Assembly (NCBI GenBank): GCA_964616825.1
Contig: CAZTSX010000010.1
Span: forward strand, 1 to 64,000
DNA length: 64,000 nt
Direction of reading: 5' to 3'
From: QYOJ01 sp964616825
GTDB lineage: Bacteria > Bacteroidota > Bacteroidia > Bacteroidales > FEN-979
Below the pieces are notes generated by a model. It was not told the origin of the DNA. It worked only from the letters and a program-made list of their open reading frames with translations, and did not search any database. The translations under genes were made by a program, and so were the position numbers. Of this stretch, positions 18,874-26,044 are shown piece by piece (the first letter of the stretch is position 1; every line of letters starts with the position of its first letter).

Positions 18874-18888
18874 GCCGGATTAATCCTC

Positions 18889-19476
18889 CTATTTGATGTC
18901 TAAGTTTTTCTGTCCGAATCCCTTCAGAAGGTATGGTTGATCTGCCGGTATCCGCGAATATGCTTCTGACGGACAGTTGCGGGCAACGGAACATTCGTTG
19001 CAGTTGTCACACCTGTCTTGCCTTACCTGCAGCTGTAGTGAGCCATTTCCGAAGGCACCACATCCTTTAACGCATTTTCCGCATCCGATACAGATCTCCT
19101 CATCAATTGTATATTCAAAAAATGGATCCTCAATAAATGTGCGTTTGATTGCTTTAGTTGGACAAAGCTGGTTTTCAGCCCCTGTATTGAGTGTTTTGGT
19201 ATCAGGGAGGAAATAGCCACCACAGAGATCACAATAACCGCACATAGCATAGACATGGACACATTTAACCGCCGATGGAGTCTTGATGCAGCTGGTGGCA
19301 CAACGGCCACACTGGGTGCATTTGGTGGGATCAAGCTGCCAGACATATTCACTGGATCCTGCTTTCTTTGCTGCCAGTACTGCAATTCCGCCGATGCTGA
19401 TCAGCAATCCGGCCTGAGCTCCGGTTTGGAAGAATTTGCGCCGGTTGATCCGTTTCTCCTCTCCCTTGCCATCCAT
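18889..19476 (-). CDS. Tat-type exported polyferredoxin (NapG-like)
   Basis: The ATG at 19476, one base after the upstream stop, gives 195 residues starting MDGKGEEKRINRRKFF. An upstream ATG at 19506 is possible. RRKFFQTGAQAGLLISIGGIAVLA is a twin-arginine signal. The mature part has at least three to four [4Fe-4S] sites: CTQCGRCATSC, CGYCDLCGG with a downstream CP, CIGCGKCVKGC and CDNCNECSVARNCP. This resembles NapG, the periplasmic ferredoxin that works with NapH, whose homologue is the next gene. Folded export via Tat fits cluster insertion in the cytoplasm. No tat genes occur in the window. Confidence 0.88.
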   Translation of the reverse strand: MDGKGEEKRINRRKFFQTGAQAGLLISIGGIAVLAAKKAGSSEYVWQLDPTKCTQCGRCATSCIKTPSAVKCVHVYAMCGYCDLCGGYFLPDTKTLNTGAENQLCPTKAIKRTFIEDPFFEYTIDEEICIGCGKCVKGCGAFGNGSLQLQVRQDRCDNCNECSVARNCPSEAYSRIPADQPYLLKGFGQKNLDIK

Positions 19477-19477
19477 A

Positions 19478-19723
19478 TTATTGAGTCTCCTGTTTTTGTT
19501 GTTCATATTTCCGGTAAGATTTGGCTGCCGGTAATCCACATTGTTCTGTTTTCCCACAGAGGGTACATGTAAAGTCAAGGGTACATGCCTCCGCAGGTTC
19601 TTCTTTTAAAAGCAGGTATCCGCCCGTGACAGCTAATCCGGTTCCAATGGCTCCCCGCATCAGCAGGGAGAAGAACTTACGCCTGGATTGCTTCACACCC
19701 TTATTACCTGGTCTATCTTTCAT
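19478..19723 (-). CDS. Tiny Tat-signal Cys-rich protein
   Basis: 81 residues. The start MKDRPGNKGVKQSRRKFFSL carries an SRRKFF twin-arginine motif and a hydrophobic stretch (MRGAIGTGLAVTGGYLLL). A short mature part has four cysteines in CTLDFTCTLCGKTEQCGLPA. It overlaps the NHL gene by 11 bases upstream and stops one base before the polyferredoxin start, so it is tightly coupled to both. The cysteine spacing could bind one metal or Fe-S cluster. I do not recognise a named family. A second Tat substrate this small next to a Tat polyferredoxin suggests a co-exported subunit or electron shuttle. Confidence 0.75.
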   Translation of the reverse strand: MKDRPGNKGVKQSRRKFFSLLMRGAIGTGLAVTGGYLLLKEEPAEACTLDFTCTLCGKTEQCGLPAAKSYRKYEQQKQETQ

Positions 19724-20699
19724 TGCTATCCTCTCCTTTTTTAATGAAAATCCTGATTTGATTCCGCCAGGGGTCGAGGACCAGGATCCTCTCCTCTGAA
19801 TCTACTGCCAGGTCAAGTCCTCTCGTTCCCTGGTCAAACTGATCGGGTGCAGCTACCAGGCATTTGAACTCTCCCGATGGATGAAAGACTTTCACATGTT
19901 CAATTCCCTTTTCACTGGTTACGAACGAACCATCAGAAAGCATGGCAAAATTTGAGGGATTACAACATCCGCAAAAGCCTTCCACTCCCGTGGAGGTCTC
20001 ACCCCAGGTGGAGATCAATGAGCCATCGGGACGGAATGCCTCAAACAGGTGTCGTCCGGAGTTGACCACCCACAGTTCGTCATCGCGGCCGATTCCCAGG
20101 TCAAAATATGGACTGGGGATCACAAATCTAGGAATCCCTTTCAGGGAATCCTTTTTTCCGATCAGGTTCAGTAATGTCCCATCACGGTCATAGTGGTAAA
20201 CAATCTTTTTGCCGGCATCGGCGACAAAGATATCGGTTCCGTTTGTGGCTATACTGGTCAGAACAGATGCATCACTCTCCGGTTTCCACCGGTTGATGAT
20301 CTCTCCTTCCGGATTCATGATCTCAATGTGGTCAATCATACCCAGCAGGAGGTTCCCATTCGGCGCAACCGCAATACAATATGCTGTATCAGGAAAAGGG
20401 AGTTCCGATATTTTCTCTCCGTCATGGCTATAGATCTCTACTCCGTTTGCACCAGCTACATAGATCCGATTATCAGTATCTGCGGCTATCCCGTAGATCT
20501 CTGATAATCCGGCTGGAAAATGCTTTATTTCGCGGTATTCGATAAGCGATGTATCACTTTTCCGAAGTTCATTCAATCCTAAATCAAATGGATTATCGCT
20601 GGCACCTGATTCAGAGTAAAAGAGATCAACCACCAGGTATCCGATTCCTGCTATCAGGAGGATCAGGGCGGTAATAATGATTAATCGTTGTTTCATCAT
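19713..20699 (-). CDS. Anchored NHL-repeat beta-propeller with CGCC motif
   Basis: The ATG at 20699 overlaps the upstream stop as ATGA and gives 328 residues. MMKQRLIIITALILLIAGIG is a membrane anchor or signal. Six NHL-like blades follow, for example IYGIAADTDNRIYVAGANGV, ATNGTDIFVADAGKKIVYHY, LGIGRDDELWVVNSGRH and LDLAVDSEERILVLDPWRNQ. Blade five contains EGFCGCCNPSNFAMLSDGSF, a compact CxCC group unusual for NHL proteins and possibly a metal or redox site. The gene sits between a PQQ-like propeller and the Tat Cys-rich protein, inside the electron-transfer block. Role unknown; scaffold or redox docking is an inference. Confidence 0.8.
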   Translation of the reverse strand: MMKQRLIIITALILLIAGIGYLVVDLFYSESGASDNPFDLGLNELRKSDTSLIEYREIKHFPAGLSEIYGIAADTDNRIYVAGANGVEIYSHDGEKISELPFPDTAYCIAVAPNGNLLLGMIDHIEIMNPEGEIINRWKPESDASVLTSIATNGTDIFVADAGKKIVYHYDRDGTLLNLIGKKDSLKGIPRFVIPSPYFDLGIGRDDELWVVNSGRHLFEAFRPDGSLISTWGETSTGVEGFCGCCNPSNFAMLSDGSFVTSEKGIEHVKVFHPSGEFKCLVAAPDQFDQGTRGLDLAVDSEERILVLDPWRNQIRIFIKKGEDSNER

Positions 20700-22132
20700 T
20701 CTGCTTTGATGTTTATGCAAACAAGTTGTTTTGAATCCCTCATCAGCAGGTACCCTCCGGTAATCGCAATCGGTCCCCACGAATCCTGTCCGTCAATGAT
20801 TTGAGCACGGTCGAGTATGGTAAAGCGATTTGTTGAAAGTTTCGCAATAGTCATCTCGCCATCGTCATTAAGGATGAAGAATTTACCATCGGCGATGATG
20901 TAAGGCCCCATGCCAAACCGGTCTGTTTTTCCGCTCCTCATCACCACTTCCGTGCAATCGTCGGGGTGAAAACAGACAAATTCATTCCGTAATCCCCCGG
21001 CATCTTTTGGCATAATGCCAAAGAGGTGTCCATTGGAGTAGATCGGGGTTTGTTGCTCAGAAGCCAATCCTTTAGCTGGTTTATATTTCTGAATGATCCC
21101 GGCTGAGAATTTTCCGTTTTGTTCGTTCACTTGCATCACAACTCCACCATATCCGTACCCGGCTGTGAGGAAGATCCTTCCCTGATCCATGATCACCGGC
21201 GATGGAGCCACAACCGTTGGAGAGAACTCCAGGCTCTCCCATAAGATCTCGCCCTGATCCGCTCCTTCGGCAGAGATCCCGCAGACACCTCCTACCGCAG
21301 GATAGATGTACATCTTTTTCCCGTTGAACTGCATGGGCATCACCGATGCATGAGACATCTTCCAACCGTTGGGATTTGGTGTTTTCCAGGCAATGTTCCC
21401 TGTTTTGCAATCCACTCCGATCATAAGGGATGATCCTCCCACGGCTATGATAGCCGTGTCGTCAACGATCAACGGGCACTGGCCTGTATACCAGAACGGA
21501 ATTTCTGTTCCGAACTCCTTTTCAAGGTCTATTCCCCATAGAAAGTCGCCGGATTGCCTGTCCACACACATCACCTGGCACCGTGGACCGATGGTGACCA
21601 CATATTTGTCGGTTACAGCGGGGATTGTCCGGGATAGCCCGTGGTTTCGTTTCAGGTGGACACGATACGAACGACGCCATAACTCCTCTCCTGTTTCCAG
21701 GGAGAGACAACGTAAAGCATCCTGTTTTCTGACTTCATCGTAATCGAGCAGGTAGATCAGACCATCGTATACTGCCGGTGCGGCGTGACCTTCACCCAAT
21801 TCCAGCGTCCAGAGGATATCCGGACCGGAAGGTCCCCATGAGTCAATCAAATGAATTTGTTCTTTGCTGATGTTATCGAGATCGGCTCCACGGAATCGTG
21901 GCCATCGGGTACCCGGAACAGGTTCAACATCACCACCAAATGAGAAAAACTCACCGATATTGACAATTTCCAGTGCCCGGGAAGAATCTACGGTCCGGTT
22001 ATCCATGCCAGGCGCCGCTATCGACAACGATTTCACCGGGTTGTGTGAAAACCACCAGGAAACTACTCCAACAGCAAGAACAACAACTACATACGGAATG
22101 TATTTAACTATGTGCTTTTTTGTAATTGTCAC
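20696..22132 (-). CDS. Anchored PQQ-like beta-propeller (propeller C), GTG start
   Basis: 478 residues. The only sensible start is GTG at 22132, followed by a membrane helix (IVKYIPYVVVVLAVGVVSWWF, cytoplasmic side basic). After a linker the propeller opens WPRFRGADLDNISKEQ. Blades include LRCLSLETGEELWRRSYR, VMCVDRQSGDFLWGIDLEKE, IGVDCKTGNIAWKTPN and a last MRDSKQLVCINIKAE. No PQQ-dehydrogenase calcium or catalytic residues are recognised. This is the first gene of the downstream block, directly behind a promoter element, and is coupled by ATGA overlap to the NHL gene. Confidence 0.85.
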   Translation of the reverse strand: MTITKKHIVKYIPYVVVVLAVGVVSWWFSHNPVKSLSIAAPGMDNRTVDSSRALEIVNIGEFFSFGGDVEPVPGTRWPRFRGADLDNISKEQIHLIDSWGPSGPDILWTLELGEGHAAPAVYDGLIYLLDYDEVRKQDALRCLSLETGEELWRRSYRVHLKRNHGLSRTIPAVTDKYVVTIGPRCQVMCVDRQSGDFLWGIDLEKEFGTEIPFWYTGQCPLIVDDTAIIAVGGSSLMIGVDCKTGNIAWKTPNPNGWKMSHASVMPMQFNGKKMYIYPAVGGVCGISAEGADQGEILWESLEFSPTVVAPSPVIMDQGRIFLTAGYGYGGVVMQVNEQNGKFSAGIIQKYKPAKGLASEQQTPIYSNGHLFGIMPKDAGGLRNEFVCFHPDDCTEVVMRSGKTDRFGMGPYIIADGKFFILNDDGEMTIAKLSTNRFTILDRAQIIDGQDSWGPIAITGGYLLMRDSKQLVCINIKAE

Positions 22133-22136
22133 CTCG

Positions 22137-22144
22137 CAAAGATA
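22137..22144 (-). promoter_or_regulatory. Promoter -7 element TATCTTTG driving the electron-transfer block
   Basis: TATCTTTG on the minus strand is a perfect TANNTTTG match. It ends only four bases before the GTG start at 22132, so the transcript would be leaderless or nearly so. It separates the block 5201-22132 from the propeller genes upstream. No clear TTG -33 box was identified at the ideal distance. Confidence 0.55.
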
Positions 22145-22155
22145 ACTGCTTTTGC

Positions 22156-22317
22156 TTAGTTTTCTTTGATATTATAGGCCATTAGTGTATCGCCATCAAT
22201 TAAAAACGATTCTGAAAATCCATAAAATACCTGGCTTCCGTGAAGGTCTTCAAGCATATCCAATGACCATACTATCTCCCTGTTGCCGGCATGAAAACAG
22301 GTAATTTTCCCGGGCCC
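22156..22317 (-). pseudogene. Remnant of a third PQQ-like beta-propeller gene
   Basis: The minus strand between the stop at 22337 and the promoter at 22144 encodes, in one frame ending in TAA at 22156, GPGKITCFHAGNREIVWSLD, then MLEDLHGSQVFYGFSESFLI, then DGDTLMAYNIKEN. The first two thirds match the middle of the neighbouring propellers (GKIFCMDAANGKKLWEVD ... ENLLIDGD in the gene at 23643). The last part matches their extreme C-termini (HGDALMVYDIQKR; LMAFNIREPD). The two regions are joined at a shared Gly-Asp. No start codon or signal remains. This is a decayed paralogue that lost its 5' part and about 250 internal codons. Confidence 0.8.
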
Positions 22318-22336
22318 TGTCCTAGCCAACTTTTCA

Positions 22337-23635
22337 TCAATCCGGTTCTCGGATATTGAATGCCATCAGGACTTCACCATGCCGGACATATAAAATACCG
22401 TCGTTGATCACGGGATGCGACCAGTGGGGGCCGTTCCCTTCTGTAATTTGAAAGCTACTCAGGGGTTCAAATGTTGCCGGATCCGTATTTACCAGAGCCA
22501 GGTTCCCATTCTTCTCTTCATAGCAGTAGAGCATACCATCGGCGAAGATGATGGATCCTTTATTGTGCCATTCTGTTTCATAGGCGGGCTCTCCTGTCTC
22601 CCAGTCGATGCAGCACCAGTTCCCGCTTCGGTTATTGATCCAGTTTGCCCCATAGATATATCCATCCACCAGGACAACTCCCCCATGATGGGTGTCAAGC
22701 GTATGATCTGTCCACAGCAGCTCAATCTCTGATCCATCTTCAGAGATGGCGAACATAGCGCCTACGTGGTTGTATCCGCTTGTAATATACAATTTGCCAT
22801 CACGGTACAGGGGTGTGTTGATGTTGATCTTTGGTGAGTTGATCCATACCTCTTTGCATGCATCGGAATCTGTTTCGTAATAATTATGTTTCCAGATAAT
22901 TGTTCCATCACTGGCATCCACTCCGATCAGGTAATTGGCCAGGAAGGTCACAATGATTTTCTTTCCTCCACGTTCGATCAGCAAGGGTGATACATAACCG
23001 CTGGTATCCGTGATGCTCTTCGAAGCCCAGATGGTCTCGCCGGTTATTTTATCCATTGCTACCATGGTTGTTTCTGTGCCGGCAGGGGTATAGATCACTT
23101 TATCGTCTGTGATCAGCAGGGATTCACAAATGCCCCAAACTCCCCATGCGGCATTGAATTTTTTTTCTGCATCGAAGGTCCAGTTAACAGAACCGTTGCT
23201 TGCATCTATACATGCGATGGTACCAGCTCCGCTCAGGACATAGATGCGATCTTCCTCGATTGTGGGGGTTGTTCGCGTTTCAGGGAAGGATTTCTGCCAG
23301 GATCTGCCAAAAGGTACTTTCCGGAGGATTTCGCCCTGCTTTGTCAATTTGATTAAATAATCGGTTGAATCCTGCATGCCCGTAACAAAGATCGCATCAT
23401 CTGCAATGGCTGTAGAGGAGAAACCTTTACCAATACCATCGACCGACCAGATAAGTGCAGGTCCTTCATCGGGCCACGTAGAGAGCAGGTTGGTATCTGT
23501 ATAGATTCCATTTCGTTCAGGCCCACGCCATTGAGCTACGTTCTGGGTGTTGACTGTATATCCAATAAAAAGTAATACAATCAGAAAAGTAATCGGCTTG
23601 CAGGTGAGTATCCATTTATACCTTTGCTGTTTCAT
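22337..23635 (-). CDS. Secreted PQQ-like beta-propeller (propeller D)
   Basis: The ATG at 23635, seven bases after the upstream stop, gives 432 residues (an upstream in-frame ATG at 23662 would overlap the neighbour by 20 bases). A signal segment (ITFLIVLLFIGYTVNTQ) precedes VAQWRGPERNGIYTDTNLLS. Blades include IACIDASNGSVNWTFDAEKK, MVAMDKITGETIWASKS, IGVDASDGTIIWKHNYY and the closing HGEVLMAFNIREPD. It is a clear paralogue of the next gene, sharing opening QWRGPxRNGxY, the central WGVxExLLI block and the HPVIxDGxLxxRHG end. Likely an extracytoplasmic binding or scaffold protein; no enzymatic signature seen. Confidence 0.85.
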   Translation of the reverse strand: MKQQRYKWILTCKPITFLIVLLFIGYTVNTQNVAQWRGPERNGIYTDTNLLSTWPDEGPALIWSVDGIGKGFSSTAIADDAIFVTGMQDSTDYLIKLTKQGEILRKVPFGRSWQKSFPETRTTPTIEEDRIYVLSGAGTIACIDASNGSVNWTFDAEKKFNAAWGVWGICESLLITDDKVIYTPAGTETTMVAMDKITGETIWASKSITDTSGYVSPLLIERGGKKIIVTFLANYLIGVDASDGTIIWKHNYYETDSDACKEVWINSPKININTPLYRDGKLYITSGYNHVGAMFAISEDGSEIELLWTDHTLDTHHGGVVLVDGYIYGANWINNRSGNWCCIDWETGEPAYETEWHNKGSIIFADGMLYCYEEKNGNLALVNTDPATFEPLSSFQITEGNGPHWSHPVINDGILYVRHGEVLMAFNIREPD

Positions 23636-23642
23636 CGATGAG

Positions 23643-24860
23643 TTATCTTTTTTGGATATCATATACCATCAGGGCATCTCCGTGTCGGATAAAGAGCTTT
23701 CCATCAGCAATTACCGGGTGTGCCCAATGGTGGTCCTCACCATAGGGAACCTCAAATGAACTCACTTTATTATACCCGGAGGTTGTTGGTTTCACCAGTA
23801 CAACTTCACCACTGTCATTATAACAATAAAGCATTCCATCGGCATAGATGACCACCCCTCTGCCCATCATATCCACTTCACCGATATCCAGTCCGGTTTT
23901 CCAGTCAACACAGAACCACCCTTCATTCGAATCGTCTGATCCATAGATCCGATCTCCAAGCACCACAAATCCGCCCATCCGGTTGTCGATTGAAATATTA
24001 CGCCACATCTCCTGCTTGACTGAGCCATCGGCTGAAAGTTTTAGCTGGATTCCTCCTTTACCGTACCCGGATACACAGTAAAGATAACCATCCCTGTAAT
24101 AGGGTGTGTTGGCATGGACCGACCATCTGTTGGTTTGTGGATGTGACCAGAGCAGTTTCCCGTCATTCGCGTCAATACCCATAATGGAATTAGCTGTCTG
24201 GGTTACAAGGAGTTTTCGCTTTGGCAGTTTTACCAGCAGAGGTGAGCAATAGGCACTTACTTCTGATTTTCCCTCACCAGACCAGATCAGTTCGCCGGTA
24301 TTTCGGTTAAGTGCAATCACGTTATTTTTTTTACCTCCCGGAGCGCAGAAGAGGATATCTCCATCGATCAGCAGATTTTCAGTGACACCCCATTTGATAT
24401 TACGTCCGTCGTAATCCTTAAACAGGTCAACCTCCCAGAGTTTTTTCCCGTTTGCAGCATCCATACAAAAGATCTTGCCGAAAGCACTCATCATATATAA
24501 TTTACCATCTACATATAGTGGAGTGCTTCGGGTCCCTGGCCAGCTTGCGACCCAATCAGGACCATAAGGAACTTTCCACTGCAGTTCTCCTTCCGGTGAA
24601 AAACAAAAGATATATCCTGTCTCCTCCAGTGTTCCGGCAGTATAAATCTTGTCTTCCGTTACTACTGCAGAGGCATGGCCCTGACCCAGGCCATCAATAT
24701 GCCAAAGAAGGGTGGGGCCTGCTTCAGGCCAAGATTTCAGGAGGCCGGTTGCCGGGTATTTTCCATTGCGGTGAGGGCCGCGCCACTGGACAATTTCCTG
24801 TGTCATCAACTCTCCGCTGAAGATCAGTATACAAAGGATCAATGAAAAAATTCTGCTCAT
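23643..24860 (-). CDS. Secreted PQQ-like beta-propeller (propeller E)
   Basis: 405 residues, signal MSRIFSLILCILIFSGELMT, then QEIVQWRGPHRNGKYPATGL. Blades include IFCMDAANGKKLWEVDLFKD, IALNRNTGELIWSGEGKSE, MGIDANDGKLLWSHPQTNRW and the closing RHGDALMVYDIQKR. It is a tandem paralogue of propeller D downstream, and the fossil at 22156 is a third member. It follows the beta-barrel gene by 24 bases, so the three genes form one transcript from the promoter near 25608. The name PQQ describes the fold only. Confidence 0.85.
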   Translation of the reverse strand: MSRIFSLILCILIFSGELMTQEIVQWRGPHRNGKYPATGLLKSWPEAGPTLLWHIDGLGQGHASAVVTEDKIYTAGTLEETGYIFCFSPEGELQWKVPYGPDWVASWPGTRSTPLYVDGKLYMMSAFGKIFCMDAANGKKLWEVDLFKDYDGRNIKWGVTENLLIDGDILFCAPGGKKNNVIALNRNTGELIWSGEGKSEVSAYCSPLLVKLPKRKLLVTQTANSIMGIDANDGKLLWSHPQTNRWSVHANTPYYRDGYLYCVSGYGKGGIQLKLSADGSVKQEMWRNISIDNRMGGFVVLGDRIYGSDDSNEGWFCVDWKTGLDIGEVDMMGRGVVIYADGMLYCYNDSGEVVLVKPTTSGYNKVSSFEVPYGEDHHWAHPVIADGKLFIRHGDALMVYDIQKR

Positions 24861-24884
24861 ATTGAATTGTATTTATGGTTGCTT

Positions 24885-25583
24885 TTATTTGTTCTTTTTT
24901 GAGAAACTGATTTGGTCCAGAGGCAGGGTATATCCAACATCTATCCCAACGCAAATCGTTTTCCCCACGACGTAAGAATCCCGCAAGACATCGCTCAATC
25001 CCTGGAAGTAATTTATTTTCGCAAAGAAGGTTCCGGGACCTAAACGATAGGTTGCTCCTGCCTCCACAGCAATGGAGAAATCAACCACGTTGAACCGGGC
25101 AAACGGAGTCATTGAATCGCGGGCCCGGTAAGGGGCCTGTTCGGCGATATTCAGGTATCCTACAGCAAAATCGACCTTCGGGCCAACACCGGCAAAGATT
25201 CCGAATTTACTCTCACGGAATTGATAATGGTATTTCAACAGGAATGACCATCCTATGTAATGCTGGTTGGCTTTATAGGAGAAATAATCGTTCAGTGTAT
25301 CAACGAAAGTGATATTCGAGATTCCCATCTCCTGATAATGCAATCCTGTTGAGATATAAAACTGGCTCCCAATATCCAAATCGATTGAGAGGGAAGCGTG
25401 AAATGAGCTTCTGTTCGGTTTTAGAGTGACGTAATCGAGGAGATAATAGTTATAATCAGGGCGCTTATATTCAGCTACGCTTGTATGGGTGAACAGGTAT
25501 CCTGCTGCAAGACTGAAGCTATTCTGGCCCTGAAGGGTTCCCAGCGAAAAAACCATGATCAACACAAATAGGAGTTTCTTCAT
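24885..25583 (-). CDS. Outer-membrane beta-barrel protein (PorT/OmpW-like small barrel)
   Basis: The ATG at 25583 gives 232 residues and is preferred over one at 25610, which would fall inside the promoter element. Signal MKKLLFVLIMVFSLGTLQGQ is followed by alternating strands such as FSLAAGYLFTHTSV, FYISTGLHYQEMGI, YIGWSFLLKYHYQF, FGIFAGVGPKVDFAVGYL and TFFAKINYFQGLSDV, ending in a strand (ICVGIDVGYTL) near the C-terminus. This is the Bacteroidota outer membrane beta-barrel (porin-like, PorT fold) pattern. As first gene of the upstream propeller block it may be the outer-membrane partner of propellers D and E. Confidence 0.8.
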   Translation of the reverse strand: MKKLLFVLIMVFSLGTLQGQNSFSLAAGYLFTHTSVAEYKRPDYNYYLLDYVTLKPNRSSFHASLSIDLDIGSQFYISTGLHYQEMGISNITFVDTLNDYFSYKANQHYIGWSFLLKYHYQFRESKFGIFAGVGPKVDFAVGYLNIAEQAPYRARDSMTPFARFNVVDFSIAVEAGATYRLGPGTFFAKINYFQGLSDVLRDSYVVGKTICVGIDVGYTLPLDQISFSKKNK

Positions 25584-25607
25584 TTCATTAAAATTAAAGT
25601 CCGAATG

Positions 25608-25615
25608 CAAAAATA
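25608..25615 (-). promoter_or_regulatory. Bacteroidota -7 element TATTTTTG
   Basis: The minus strand reads TATTTTTG, a TANNTTTG match, 24 bases upstream of the ATG at 25583. It would place the transcription start near 25600, which rules out the longer reading frame starting at 25610. No convincing -33 TTG box is visible. Confidence 0.5.
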
Positions 25616-25692
25616 GTTTTTTTTAAATAGCTAAGGATAAGGAGGAAAATAATCAAGCTGTTTAAAATTTCACAATAGTCGCTTTACCCTGG

Positions 25693-25722
25693 TTGTCAAA
25701 GTGAAATTTATTAATATCTTTG
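25693..25722 (+). promoter_or_regulatory. Promoter of the symporter operon (TTGT / TATCTTTG)
   Basis: TTGT at 25693-25696 and TATCTTTG at 25715-25722 are separated by 18 bases, close to the -33/-7 spacing of primary Bacteroidota promoters. The start codon at 25754 lies 31 bases downstream. This is the best formed promoter in the window. Confidence 0.65.
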
Positions 25723-25740
25723 GCCACAAATAAAAAAAAT

Positions 25741-25748
25741 AAAGGAGG
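25741..25748 (+). promoter_or_regulatory. Strong Shine-Dalgarno AAAGGAGG
   Basis: AAAGGAGG ends five bases before the ATG at 25754. Strong SD sequences are rare in Bacteroidota, and most genes here have none, so this suggests high translation of the small symporter partner. Confidence 0.6.
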
Positions 25749-25753
25749 AAAAC

Positions 25754-26026
25754 ATGATACATGAACCAGCAGCACCCGTTGAAAAAGATAATGCGATCCA
25801 AAGAAAAACCAGATTAGGTGTCATATTATTTATAATATACACCCTGATTTATTCCGGTTTCGTTGTTATTGGATTAACAGATCCTGAGTTGATGGGAGTA
25901 GACATTATTGGAGGTCAGAATCTGGCAATTATTTATGGATTTGGTTTAATCTTATTAGCCATAATAATGGGATTCTTCTACAACTACTTTTGCACCAAAT
26001 TTGAGAACGAAATGAATAAAAACTAA
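25754..26026 (+). CDS. DUF485-family small membrane protein
   Basis: 90 residues with two hydrophobic helices (about 24-46 LGVILFIIYTLIYSGFVVIG and 58-81 LAIIYGFGLILLAIIMGFF) and a polar C-terminal FCTKFENEMNKN. Length, two-helix topology and position 18 bases before an ActP-type symporter gene are those of DUF485 proteins (YjcH in E. coli), which are co-encoded with acetate/cation symporters. It probably acts as an accessory subunit of the symporter. Transcribed from the promoter at 25693-25722 with a strong SD. Confidence 0.85.
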   Translation: MIHEPAAPVEKDNAIQRKTRLGVILFIIYTLIYSGFVVIGLTDPELMGVDIIGGQNLAIIYGFGLILLAIIMGFFYNYFCTKFENEMNKN

Positions 26027-26044
26027 CTACTCAAAACTAAAGAT

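Noticed and set aside
17611..19476. Nitrate or nitrous-oxide respiration cluster
   Set aside because: NapG/NapH-like proteins are present but no NapA, NosZ, NrfA or maturation genes, and NosR's FMN domain is absent.
22156..22336. Frameshift or sequencing error extending propeller D
   Set aside because: Propeller D already has a complete C-terminus (RHGEVLMAFNIREPD). The remnant repeats a central blade and then a second C-terminus, so it is a separate decayed copy.
10504..24860. True PQQ-dependent dehydrogenases
   Set aside because: The proteins are short (392-609 residues) and show blade motifs only; no catalytic Asp/calcium set or vicinal disulfide was seen.
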